From Tubiluchus corallicola (Eukaryota > Priapulida > Priapulimorpha > Priapulimorphida > Tubiluchidae), in assembly GCA_030141605.1 (NCBI GenBank), contig JAQGDQ010000565.1:55001-119000 (forward strand): DNA of 64,000 bases. Direction: 5' to 3'. Under the pieces are notes generated by a model. It was not told the DNA's origin, ran no database searches, and saw only the letters and a list, made by a program, of their open reading frames with translations. How positions within the stretch are numbered: position 1 is the first letter of the stretch; every line of letters begins with the position of its first letter. A program made the position numbers and the translations under genes. This document shows, one piece after another, positions 44,705 through 54,822 of the stretch.

Positions 44705-45165
44705 TAAAGCTTAAAAAATTCGTCTTGAAATCTTATATCGCTTACATACCATCTTTTTACATACAGGGACTTCAATCCGGGATCACGCTGTATAAAACAT
44801 GTAAATTTAAACTCCCGCTACGACCGTTAGACGCAGCCATTTTGATGGTAGGTCGTTTGAAACAAGTTTAGATAACATTGAGTAGAGGTTGAAAAAATAA
44901 ACAGAACATTCGTAGCGCACATGTCACTAACTAAGTAAAATTTTAAATTACTGTATCTCGTCAATAAGATTAAAAATATGTTTTTGGTTTCTGAGTTATG
45001 CACCCTGGAGGGTGAGTCAGTGACATTTTACTAATTTGTGGAAAACATTTTAAATAATAAATAATTTTCTTTTCTAGTTACATAAGTCTTTCCAGTAGGT
45101 ACGCGATAAACCAAGTAATATAAATCTGCATGGAAAGTTTTTGGGACATAATTTAACGATGCGGC
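44705..45165 (+). repeat. rep-1, copy 5
   Basis: Includes CACCCTGGAGGGTGA at 45001-45015 and TTTTTGGGACATAATTTAAC at 45138-45157, where it stops abruptly. The right end of the family, with TGACGTCAT, is missing. Confidence 0.78.
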
Positions 45166-45264
45166 GGACGGCATTGCTTTGCATACACGTCACGTGACGG
45201 TTATAGTTACGTGACGCATTGCTGTGGTACACTTAAGCTTTGCCCTACAACAACTGCATGTGCG

Positions 45265-45785
45265 CATAAGGAAACATTACAGTACATTTACATTACGTTA
45301 CGGTATGTTACAGTACATTTACATTACATTACATTACGGTATATTACAATACATTTACATTACATTACATTACATTACATTACATTTAAATTAAATTACA
45401 TTACGGTACATTACAGTACATTTACATTACACTATCTTACATTACATCACGTCACATTAAACTACGTTACATTACACATTACGTTACGTAACATTACACA
45501 TTACATGACATTACATTCATTACATTACATTTACATTACATTACAGTACAGTGAAGTTACACTACCTTACATTATACATTGCATTGCGTTACACATTACA
45601 TTGCATTATATAACATTACATTACATTACATCGCATTACAGTACAGTGAAGTTACACTACCTTACATTACACATTACATTGCGTTACACATTACATTACA
45701 TTACACATTACAGTGCATTTACATTACATTATATGACATTACATTACATTACGTACAGTCTTACAGTAGATTTACATTAACGTAA
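45265..45785. repeat. TTACA-based minisatellite
   Basis: Degenerate tandem repeats of TTACA/TTACATT with larger repeated blocks (GTACAGTGAAGTTACACTAC at 45547 and 45640). The HYITLHY open frames are artefacts. It interrupts a rep-2-like segment: 45160-45240 is the complement of 46285-46350. Confidence 0.88.
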
Positions 45786-45789
45786 ATAA

Positions 45790-46270
45790 GAAATGAGAAA
45801 TTATTTAACAATGTTCGAATATTTAACAATATTTCCTTAATAGCCAATTAAATAGTTACTGTTTAACTTTAAAATACAAGCTGGTAAAAGAAGCCAAGTT
45901 CTGGCTGTTAAAAGAAGCCAAGTTATGTTGAGATTTGCGCTTTTCTGGACTGGTTTATTATTTTCTTATCTGTAAGTTTGTTTATACAACTGTTGCAGTC
46001 GGAAATGAATGCAGGTTTTGTGAAACGGCATGGTCGTAAAACAAACAAGAAATCTTTTCAATACAGCGCATCCTAATAATCCGCGTGGCATCAAGGTCGA
46101 ATGCATGACGTCACCAAGATGGCACCAATCAACGGCGACATGATTTGGATCAACAAAATGTACAATGCTGAGTTGCAAGCTACATTTTTAGTTTTATATG
46201 GTCTTTTTTTAAATTGTTATAAATTTTTCATCTTTTTATTCTCCCTTTTCCGAATTTTTCGGATTTATTT
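45790..46270. other. no gene recognised
   Basis: Nothing assigned. Confidence 0.5.
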
Positions 46271-46274
46271 CTCG

Positions 46275-46625
46275 GCATCTGATACAGTACAATGCGTCTT
46301 AACTATAACCGTCACGTGACGTGTATGCAAAGCAAAGCCGTCTGCCGCATCGTTCAGTATCTTCAGTTGTTTTACCTGGACTTTGCTTAATTATGCATTA
46401 GTCTGTGCATAGAGTGATTTACTAGCAGGATCTTGCTAGGGAACAAGAAAATATGAACTAGGTAAGGTTCTAGCTAGCTGTTAAAACTGTTACTATTACA
46501 ACAGCATGGGCTGCGAGACGTTGTCAAGTGTACACAAATGCTTTGTTTCGTACACTTGACCTTTGACCTTTCGCCGATCAAGATCAAATGCTGAAACTGA
46601 AAAGATCTATTAGCATTTTTGGCTT
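46275..46625 (+). repeat. rep-2, copy 4
   Basis: Contains TAATTATGCATTAGTCTG, GGATCTTGCTAGGGAACAAG and TTCTAGCTAGCTGTTAAAAC, as in the copies at 21965 and 27605. Confidence 0.75.
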
Positions 46626-46789
46626 GCAAGGTTTGCACATAGGTATGCCTGGCTTCATTAGTGGTTTCTTTCCTACCAGGATATTATCATAATGTGCTAA
46701 TGTATCGTAAATTTTAATAGTGCCCGTTTATGATGCACTAAGGCTATAACTAATGTTTTATCATACAGGGCAATTTTTGGCAGAGTAGT

Positions 46790-48428
46790 CTCTCTTTGTT
46801 TAGCTGTAAATGTTACTAGCTTTGCCTAAGACTTATTGTCTTCTGTCCACTGTCCCATTGCCTGACACTGTATTGTATTGAGCACAGTTTTGCCTAAGAC
46901 TTAGTGTCTTCTGTCCACTGTCCCATTGCTGGACACTGTATTGTATTGGGCACAGTTTTGCCTAAGACTTAGTGTCTTCTGTCCACTGTCCCAATTGCTT
47001 GACACTGTATTGTATTGAGCACAGTTTTGCCTAAGACTTAGTTTCTTCTGTCCACTGTCCCATTGCTTGACACTGTATTGTATTGAGCACAGCTTTGCCT
47101 GAGACTTAGTGTCTTCTGTCCACTGTCCACTGTCCCATTGCTTGACACTGTATCGTATTGAGCACAGTTTTGCCTAAGACTTAGTGTCTTCTGTCCACTG
47201 TCCCATTGCTTGACACTGTATTGTATTGAGCACAGTTTTGCCTAAGACTTAGTGTCTTCTGTCCACTGTCCCATTGCTTGACACTGTATTGTATTGAGCA
47301 CAGTTTTGCCTAAGACTTAGTGTCTTCTGTCCACTGTCTCATTGCTTGACACTGTATTGTATTGAGCACAGCTTTGCCTGAGACTTAGTGTCTTCTGTCC
47401 ACTGTCCCATTGCCTGACACTGTATTGTATTGAGCACAGTTTTGCCTAAGACTTAGTGTCTTCTGTCCACTGTCCCATTGCTTGACACTGTATTGTATTG
47501 AGCACAGCTTTGCCTGAGACTTAGTGTCTTCTGTCCACTGTCCACTGTCCCATTGCTTGACACTGTATTGTATTGAGCACAGTTTTGCCTAAGACTTAGT
47601 GTCTTCTGTCCACTGTCCCATTGCTTGACACTGTATTGTATTGAGCACAGTTGTGCCTAAGACTTAGTGTCTTCTGTCCACTGTCCCATTGCTTGACACT
47701 CCATTGTATTGAGCACAGCTTTGCCTGAGACTTAGTGTCTTCTGTCCACTGTCCCATTGCCTGACACTGTATTGTATTGTATTGAGCACAGTTTTGCCAA
47801 AGACTTAGTGTCTTCTGTCCACTGTCCCATTGCTTGACACTGTATTGTATTGAGCACAGCTTTGCCTAAGACTTATTGTCTTCTGTCCACTGTCCCATTG
47901 CTTGCCACTGTATTGTATTGAGCACAGTTTTGCCTGAGACTTAGTGTCTTCTGTCCACTGTCCCATTGCTTGCCACTGTATTGTATTGAGCACAGTTTTG
48001 CGTGAGACTTAGTGTCTTCTGTTCACTGTCCCATTGCTTGACACTGTATTGTATTGAGCACAGCTTTGCCTGAGACTTAGTGTCTTCTGTCCACTGTCCC
48101 ATTGCCTGACACTGTATTGTATTGAGCACAGTTTTGCCTAAGACTTAGTGTCTTCTGTCCACTGTCCCATTGCTTGACACTGTATTGTATTGAGCACAGC
48201 TTTGCCTGAGACTTAGTGTCTTCTGTCCACTGTCCACTGTCCCATTGCTTGACACTGTATTGTATTGAGCACAGTTTTGCCTAAGACTTAGTGTCTTCTG
48301 TCCACTTTCCCATTGCTTGACACTGTATTGTATTGAGCACAGTTTTGCCTAAGACTTAGTGTCTTCTGTCCACTGTCCCATTGCTTGACACTCTATTGTA
48401 TTGAGCACAGCTTTGCCTGAGACTTAGT
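46790..48428. repeat. 68-bp minisatellite, left part
   Basis: Unit CTTAGTGTCTTCTGTCCACT GTCCCATTGCTTGACACTGT ATTGTATTGAGCACAGTTTT GCCTAAGA, about 24 copies. A longer variant with GTCCACTGTCCACTGTCCC recurs near 47117, 47537 and 48228. The array is cut by the LTR retrotransposon and resumes at 56113. Confidence 0.95.
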
Positions 48429-49713
48429 TGTAATGGGGCGGATCTCACAATCAAGTATGAGCAATCAGCGCTCTTATTGTTTGGTAGCGTGTGTCATACT
48501 ACTCAGTTTTTACTCAATATATTTCTTGAACACAAAACGTGAAACTAATTTTATGCAGTTTTTATGATAAGATAAGCCTTTAATATTCATAAATGTTGAT
48601 AATATAAAATTAGTTCAAACCAAATGACAGCAGTTAATTTGTACCCGGGTACCCATTCAATAAACATGTATTGCTACACTACTCAAAGTTTACTGACCGG
48701 TAATACTTTCAGATGCTACAAACAATACCCAAAAATTACCTTTGGCTAACAAAATAAAATAATCTAACAGTTCACCAACGCTTGTTAATAGTATGTCCAT
48801 AAAGTAAAGCTCCATCCACACGAGGTTGTAATGTAAGCTATCAGCACTTTGAACTGAGTCTTAGTTTTACCAGCCACTGCCAGTCGAAGCAAGTATCGTT
48901 GTACAAAAGGAAGCAACAGGCGGTGGCCTAGTAGTTAAACAAAAGAAACGAGAATTTATCACTTACAGTCTCAGCATCAATGAAAGCATACGTCTGCAAT
49001 ACTTATCGGCGGCAGCACGACGACGAAGGTGGCGGATCCACAACATCGGTGTGCACACCCGGGTGTTTAGAGCATAGCTGAACTGCGAAGTCATAAGCAG
49101 ATGGGAGTCGTTCTCGGAAGCGTCCTGCGTTGGTAGAACGGTAGTTTGGTTTTTCACGTCAGATGTCACAACGTAACTCGATGTAAGCAAATGGAGAACT
49201 GGGCTTGATACTAGAACTGCCCACACAAATAGTCACTAACACGTAGTTGGAACTTTCACTAAACATTAGCGTTTGGTAGAGCCAGCTAAAGTTGCACGAT
49301 TTATATGCAAAGAAGCAAAACAAAAGTAAAAAAAACTGTCCAGCATTATATCTGCCCACAAGTCACTCTTGCCAAGAGCCACGTCGTTCCCTACACATCT
49401 GTGTGAAAAGACCTCTAAAGCCGGTTGTCTAATAGTCTGGCTTCAATAACACTATAGCAGGATAACCCGTATTTGCATATCCGTTCGACGAGTTTACCCT
49501 AGATTTGACCTATGCGCATAACTAAAGTGTAACACCTGGTTTATACATTGAACAGCTATAAGCAACAATTTTATACAGCCCAAACTAAATTACGTATACT
49601 ACCGTAAAGTTTACATTGGCTAGAAAAACATATCTCGTTCTACAACGAAGTTAAGTTAGTAATAACTAAATCTAGTTACAAATACAAAGATATATGCTAA
49701 GCTGGTCGTTACA
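48429..49713 (-). repeat. 3' LTR of the Gmr1-like element
   Basis: 1285 bp. Plus-strand start TGTAATGGGGCGG, end GGTCGTTACA. Contains the 87-codon open frame at 48963-49226 and a donor-like ACTGTAAGTG at its end. Confidence 0.95.
48963..49226 (-). CDS. 87-codon open frame inside the 3' LTR
   Basis: Starts MWAVLVSSPVLHLL and has a hydrophobic N-terminus like a signal peptide. It ends LMLRL, where the stop codon lies inside a strong splice donor (CTGTAAGTG). The copy in the 5' LTR is the same apart from one residue (RRRAAAD against RRRATAD). I know no homologue. It may be a real short product, an LTR exon for a spliced RNA, or chance. Confidence 0.3.
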   Translation of the reverse strand: MWAVLVSSPVLHLLTSSYVVTSDVKNQTTVLPTQDASENDSHLLMTSQFSYALNTRVCTPMLWIRHLRRRAAADKYCRRMLSLMLRL

Positions 49714-49735
49714 CAGCCCCCTAATTTGAAGACTA
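49714..49735 (-). promoter_or_regulatory. short polypurine-like tract next to the 3' LTR
   Basis: On the minus strand AAATTAGGGGGCTG directly precedes the LTR. It is in the right place for a plus-strand primer but is short and not pure purine. Confidence 0.4.
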
Positions 49736-49805
49736 TTATTCTCATGGAATCATAGGCTATTCCATTTCGATCAGCGCCTGCATTATCTTTGGTTCTTGGG
49801 TATGG

Positions 49806-50282
49806 TTACGCGGCAGTGTCAGGCTTATCAGCTTCCCAGTTGCGTGATAGACCGTCTGCGATGTTGGCCTTACCCTTGATATACCCAATCCGGAATGTGT
49901 ATTCCTGTAGGATTAATGACCAACGGGCCAGCTTACGGTTCTTCCCTTTCATCCTTTGCAACCAAGTGAGACACTGATGGTCTGAACGGATGACGAACTG
50001 CCTTCCCAGAAGATAGTAACTCAGTTTTTGCACTGCCCAGACTATTGCAAGGAGTTCCAGTTCCACCACTGCATAGTTTGACTCTGGTTTAGTTAATTTC
50101 CGGCTGATATAAGTTATGGCCCGCTCATTCCCTTCATCTGTCTTTTGGGACAGAATGCCTCCAAGGCCTGTGGTTGATGCATCTACAGTCAAGAGGAATT
50201 CTTTGCTGAAATCTGGTGCTCCTAGAAAGGTATCTGAGGTAACTGCCTCCCGGAGCTGAATGAATGCAGATTCACACAACAT
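49806..50282 (-). CDS. RNase H part of pol, in a separate frame
   Basis: 158 codons with LTVDASTTGLGGILSQ, ELELLAIVWAVQKL and IRSDHQCLTWL, the Ty3-type RNase H. RNase H removes the RNA strand during reverse transcription. The frame overlaps the end of the main gag-pol frame by about 11 bases and is offset by one. Either a small indel split pol, or a frameshift is used; the abrupt loss of family sequence at the join (DVV then stop) favours an indel. Confidence 0.85.
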   Translation of the reverse strand: MLCESAFIQLREAVTSDTFLGAPDFSKEFLLTVDASTTGLGGILSQKTDEGNERAITYISRKLTKPESNYAVVELELLAIVWAVQKLSYYLLGRQFVIRSDHQCLTWLQRMKGKNRKLARWSLILQEYTFRIGYIKGKANIADGLSRNWEADKPDTAA

Positions 50283-53200
50283 CGTTGGGCCTATGCTTCT
50301 TTGTAAGTTCGTACAGCGGAGTGGCTATGCTACTAAAGCCTGGAACAAAGGAACGATAGAAGCCAATAAAGCCGAGGAAACTTCGAACTTCTTTTTTTGT
50401 CTTGGGTCGAGGAAAATGTTTAATAAGCTCCAGTTTATCTGATTGTGGTCGCAGGACATCTTGTCCAACCACATGTCCTAAAAAGTCGACTTTGCTCAAA
50501 GCGAACGCACACTTCTTTGGCTTGATGGTAAGCTTGGCCCTAAATACCCGCGAAAGAATATCATCAACATGCTTTAAATGTTGTGACCAATCTGGGCTCC
50601 AAATGACTGTGTCATCTATGTAGCCTCTCGCAAAATGAGGAGATCCTTCCAGGAGTCTATCCATGAGTTTTTGGCAGGTTGCGGCCGCATTAACCAAGCC
50701 AAAAGGCATCACGAGAAACTCCCACTGTCCCCAAGGTAGAACGAATGATGATAGCTTGCGTGAATCGGGGTGCAATGGTATTTGCCAATACCCTTTGGTT
50801 AAATCCAACTTCGTCATATACTTGGCTCCATGCATATTGCTGAGCAATTCCTGCATATTTGGGATTGGGTATGGGTCAAAGGTTGTGACTTCATTGAGCT
50901 TGATGTAGTTAACACAAAATCGGATAGTCCCATCCTTTTTGGGAACAACTACAACTGGACTTGTTGTACTGGAGTCTGACTTCTGGATTATACCCAGCTT
51001 AATCATCTCATCGACTTCTCTCCGAAGTGCTTCTTCTTGTGCTTTTGGCACACGATATGGAGCTTGACGAATAGGCTTATAGTCTTTAGGAACAAAAATC
51101 TCGTGCTGTATCAGATCTGTGCAACCTGGCACATCTGAAAACACATCAGCATGTTTACGAAATATGTGTATCAGCTGCTGCTTCTGAGTCTTGGAGAGGT
51201 GGTCGGGTATGCTAATATCATCCACACTTTGTGTTTGTTGTGTAACTGGTGGAAACATATGCTCCTGTACCTCGCCTTCCTGATACGTCTCATTGCCTTT
51301 TCCCGGAGTGGCTATAGACAGCATCACATGACCTTCAGTGCGCTCTACCCAAGGGCGTAGTAGGTTTATGTGGAAGCATTTCTGCCGATGCTTCTTACCA
51401 CGAAAAGCAATTTTATAGACTTGGTCAGACACCTTTTCCAACACTTGGTATGGTCCTTTCCATACACGTTGCAGCTTCTTTGTACTCTTTGGCAACAAAA
51501 CCAAGACTTTACTGCCTACTTCTAAAGATCTTTCCCGTGCTTTCTGATCGTACCACTTCTTTTGAGCGAGTTGTGCTTCACGCAGTGACTCGTGAGCTTC
51601 ATTGGTCACCTGTTCCATCCGATCCATGAGCTCTTGCACAAAAGTGTGGACATCTGTCAGCTGCTTGGGTCTCTGTAAGTCAAATCTCTCACGTAACATA
51701 GCTAATGGGCCTCTGATCGGAAACCCGTACACCATCTCGAATGGTGAGTATGAGGTAGAACTTTGGGGACAATCCCGGTATGCAAAAAGTACTAGCGGAA
51801 TAAGTTCGTCCCACTCCCAGGATCCTGCACTCATCTGGAGCTTTCGAATTGATGTCTTCAAAGTTTGATTGTACCTCTCAGTCAGGCCAGATGTCTGAGG
51901 ATGATATGGAGTAGCCAATATACCTCGTGTACCTAGCACAGCCTCCAGATCCTGTAGGACTTGTGAAACAAAAGCCGGACCTTGATCGGTTACAATCTCC
52001 ATCGGTATACCATATGTTGCTATGTAACGTAGTAGGGCCTTTACGGTGCACTCAGCCGTCTGTGACTTTGTTGGATAAACTTCCGGGTATCTGGTGCAAT
52101 AGTCAGTTATCACTAGTGCATACTTATTACCACTTTTCGTACGTGCAAGTGGCCCCATATAATCCATTGACACTTTCTGGAAGGGTAGTTGATCCACAGA
52201 GATTGGTCGCAGTTTGACTCGGTCTGCAGTCCTTCTCTTCGAACATTTCTGGCATATTGGGCAACTACGTACGTAAGCTCTTATGTCGCTATGTACTTGT
52301 GGCCAAAAGAACATGCTCAGCACCTTCTGTGTTGTCTTTTGTATTCCAAAATGTGCTGCCAGTTTATTGTCGTGAGCTATTTTCAGTACTTCAGCTCTCC
52401 TCTCTTTTGGCAGGACTATCAAGCTTTTCCCTTCCTTGTCTTTGGCTCGTCTCAGGAAAAGCAGAAGTAGACCATCTTTTATGTAGTAACCTTTGCCTAA
52501 CTGTACAGCTTCCTCTTCTGGAATTACACTGTCGAACAGTGGCTTCAGCGTTACGCACCCTTGTTGCTGCTGTCTGAGTTTGTCACGGTCCTCGCCGGCA
52601 CAAAATGGCTTTTTGTCTAGCACGCTATTCAGCTCATCTTCTGGGGCCGCATCATGTTGGTCTTCTTCCTGCAGTTTCTTTGCTTGGGCTCTAGTCATCA
52701 CTTGTGTCTTGATGTCAGCATCAATGTCTCTATGTGAACTACATGGGTCACCACTGCTTGCCACCTCAGCCACATTTGCTATTGTAGGCCTAGCATTGGT
52801 GGGTTTCTTTGTGACTTTCCTTGTCTGTGGTTTCTTCAACTGAGAACTAGACGTCTGGGTACTAGAACTGGTGCAATGGTCTTCTCTCTGTGAAACATCA
52901 TTTGGGAGCCTCTTCCCTACCATGGATTTTGGGATGAAGGTTTCCATATAGTTGTTTCCTAGAAGACAATCTGATGGCAGTTTGTCTTGAACCACGAACT
53001 CTAATTCTCCAGTCACCACCTGGCTCTCTATTGGCAGTCTTGCCACTTCACATGGGCGTCGATCACCATGACCGCACAATATGTCGACTGTTCGTCCGGG
53101 TACTAGCTGCTCAACATTGACATAGCGACGATGTATGCAGTTTACGTTAGCCCCTGTGTCACGCTGTACATCGACTTTGTAGCTATTTATTCGAGCTGGA

Positions 53201-54675
53201 AAACAGTATGGTTCATCTTTACCATAAGTGATTCCGTCAGTGGAGGGGAGTTCAGTGTACTGGATCTGTCCTCTTATGGCATTCGTCCTAGCCATTGGCA
53301 TATTTGCTTTGGGTGGACGTTTTGCTCTAGGACAGCTAGCTGCATAATGTCCATATCCACCGCAGTTGAAGCATCTTGCTGACTTCTGGAGGCTCTCAGC
53401 CTCACGTGGCTCATCTACTGGCTTGTTATTCTTGCTGGACCGATGCTGCTTCATTGGCTTACCCCTGCTACTGTAGTGTGATTGCTTATCTAAATCTAAT
53501 CCTTCAGAGTATGCATAGTAGTCACATTTGATAGCAACATCTTCAAAGCCTATTATGTTATTCCGTCGCACCCATCTGGCGATCTGTGGGGGAACACGAC
53601 TTAATGCTTGCTCCAGATAGAACAAATCTTTTGCTTGTTCCAATGTCTGAACATTAGCTGCTTGTAGCCAAAGATTCCCTGCATTTTTAACTCGGGTAAA
53701 ATACGCACGGTAACACTCATCCACACCTCGTGTCACTTTCCGGAAGGTTTGACGATAGTAATCTGGAGTCAAGGAGAAGAAAGAAAGAACACACTCTTTG
53801 ATCTTGTCATAGTCCTGCAAGTCTCCCTGGGGGACACAGTTGTAAGCACGGAGGGCTTTAGTATGTCCTGCTAAGGCACGAGATAGGACACATGGCCAAT
53901 CTTTCTTGGGTATCCTGTTTACCACCAGACAGCGCTCCAAGTAGCTAAAGTATTCAGCTAGATCCGGTTCCTGTGACCCTTCTCCAAAGTATTTAATCTT
54001 TAGACTCTCATGTCTTGGAGTAGATCTATCTTCAATAGCTCCCTCTTGGGTATTAGCTGCAGTACAACGTGGATGCCTGGATTCTGATGTGGCTGCCATC
54101 TCAGATTCGAAAGACAGACTCATCTTGTGTAGCTGCAATGCGTGTTGACGTTCCTTAGCCCGTTCTTCACTTTCATGTTTCATACGTTCGCGTTGAAATT
54201 CCAGCAGCATTGCAAGCCGCTCTGCATCGAATCCAGCATACTGGGCTAAATCCACATCTGGTAATTGGCCTACACTCACATGGGCAGGTTGTCGTTTACC
54301 TCTAGGTGGTAGATCCATGCACAAAGGGTCAGGATCTCCTGCCATTATATCCAATTCTGGAGGTGGTGATTCATCTGCTAGCTGTTGGACAGGGTCTTCT
54401 TCTTCAGCGTGAGAAGACTGTGTCACTTCATCTAATTTATGTGCACCATCTTCGGATTTGGCACCAGGCTGATATCCAGTGATGGAGCCACTTTCCATCA
54501 TTTTAGGATCCAAAGCTGGCGGTCTCCTAATGGTCTGACTATGCAAAATAGATGAAATCAGCTGCTCGCGGTTACGTCTTTCATAAACCAGATTACGGCT
54601 ATGCGCTATTCCTCGAAGTGCTTCAGGACTAAGTAGTTCCAATTGGGGGCGGGTAAGTTCAATGTATCCTTCCAT
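50272..54675 (-). CDS. Gmr1-like gag-pol polyprotein (gag, protease, integrase, RT)
   Basis: 1467 codons from ATG at 54675. Gag-like N-terminus (1-430), zinc knuckle CFNCGGYGHYAASC (about 435), aspartic protease DTGANVNC (about 506) followed by LLGNN. Integrase has an H2C2 zinc finger (about 767-810, ending CPICQKC) and a catalytic triad in MDYMGPL, VTDQGPAF and SGLTERYNQ (about 835-930). Reverse transcriptase has VVVVPKKDGTIRFCVNY, LDLTKGYWQIPL, MPFGLVNAAATCQ and YIDD (about 1353). Integrase lies before RT, the mark of the Gmr1 group. The frame has no internal stop, unusual for an old insertion. RNase H is in the next frame. Confidence 0.95.
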   Translation of the reverse strand: MEGYIELTRPQLELLSPEALRGIAHSRNLVYERRNREQLISSILHSQTIRRPPALDPKMMESGSITGYQPGAKSEDGAHKLDEVTQSSHAEEEDPVQQLADESPPPELDIMAGDPDPLCMDLPPRGKRQPAHVSVGQLPDVDLAQYAGFDAERLAMLLEFQRERMKHESEERAKERQHALQLHKMSLSFESEMAATSESRHPRCTAANTQEGAIEDRSTPRHESLKIKYFGEGSQEPDLAEYFSYLERCLVVNRIPKKDWPCVLSRALAGHTKALRAYNCVPQGDLQDYDKIKECVLSFFSLTPDYYRQTFRKVTRGVDECYRAYFTRVKNAGNLWLQAANVQTLEQAKDLFYLEQALSRVPPQIARWVRRNNIIGFEDVAIKCDYYAYSEGLDLDKQSHYSSRGKPMKQHRSSKNNKPVDEPREAESLQKSARCFNCGGYGHYAASCPRAKRPPKANMPMARTNAIRGQIQYTELPSTDGITYGKDEPYCFPARINSYKVDVQRDTGANVNCIHRRYVNVEQLVPGRTVDILCGHGDRRPCEVARLPIESQVVTGELEFVVQDKLPSDCLLGNNYMETFIPKSMVGKRLPNDVSQREDHCTSSSTQTSSSQLKKPQTRKVTKKPTNARPTIANVAEVASSGDPCSSHRDIDADIKTQVMTRAQAKKLQEEDQHDAAPEDELNSVLDKKPFCAGEDRDKLRQQQQGCVTLKPLFDSVIPEEEAVQLGKGYYIKDGLLLLFLRRAKDKEGKSLIVLPKERRAEVLKIAHDNKLAAHFGIQKTTQKVLSMFFWPQVHSDIRAYVRSCPICQKCSKRRTADRVKLRPISVDQLPFQKVSMDYMGPLARTKSGNKYALVITDYCTRYPEVYPTKSQTAECTVKALLRYIATYGIPMEIVTDQGPAFVSQVLQDLEAVLGTRGILATPYHPQTSGLTERYNQTLKTSIRKLQMSAGSWEWDELIPLVLFAYRDCPQSSTSYSPFEMVYGFPIRGPLAMLRERFDLQRPKQLTDVHTFVQELMDRMEQVTNEAHESLREAQLAQKKWYDQKARERSLEVGSKVLVLLPKSTKKLQRVWKGPYQVLEKVSDQVYKIAFRGKKHRQKCFHINLLRPWVERTEGHVMLSIATPGKGNETYQEGEVQEHMFPPVTQQTQSVDDISIPDHLSKTQKQQLIHIFRKHADVFSDVPGCTDLIQHEIFVPKDYKPIRQAPYRVPKAQEEALRREVDEMIKLGIIQKSDSSTTSPVVVVPKKDGTIRFCVNYIKLNEVTTFDPYPIPNMQELLSNMHGAKYMTKLDLTKGYWQIPLHPDSRKLSSFVLPWGQWEFLVMPFGLVNAAATCQKLMDRLLEGSPHFARGYIDDTVIWSPDWSQHLKHVDDILSRVFRAKLTIKPKKCAFALSKVDFLGHVVGQDVLRPQSDKLELIKHFPRPKTKKEVRSFLGFIGFYRSFVPGFSSIATPLYELTKKHRPNDVV

Positions 54676-54804
54676 TTGAAAAAGTTACAATGCGCTGAAA
54701 AACATCTAGATAACTAGAAACAATGAGCATTAAACCAATGCCTAAATAACATATCAATTTTTCAAAACTAAATGAATAGAATGTCTGGCGTAATTGAGAT
54801 CTGA

Positions 54805-54821
54805 TCCCACCGCTGCCACCA
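54805..54821 (-). promoter_or_regulatory. primer-binding site, tRNA-Leu type
   Basis: The plus strand reads TCCCACCGCTGCCACCA, identical to the 3' end of an animal tRNA-Leu (AAG/TAG type) with its CCA. It lies one base inside the 5' LTR, in the correct orientation for minus-strand priming. Confidence 0.85.
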
Positions 54822-54822
54822 G

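Noticed and set aside
46790-48428. CRISPR-like array
   Set aside because: Units are contiguous 68-bp minisatellite copies without unique spacers, and the genome is animal.
50402-53382. Plus-strand frames across the retrotransposon
   Set aside because: Antisense shadows of gag-pol.
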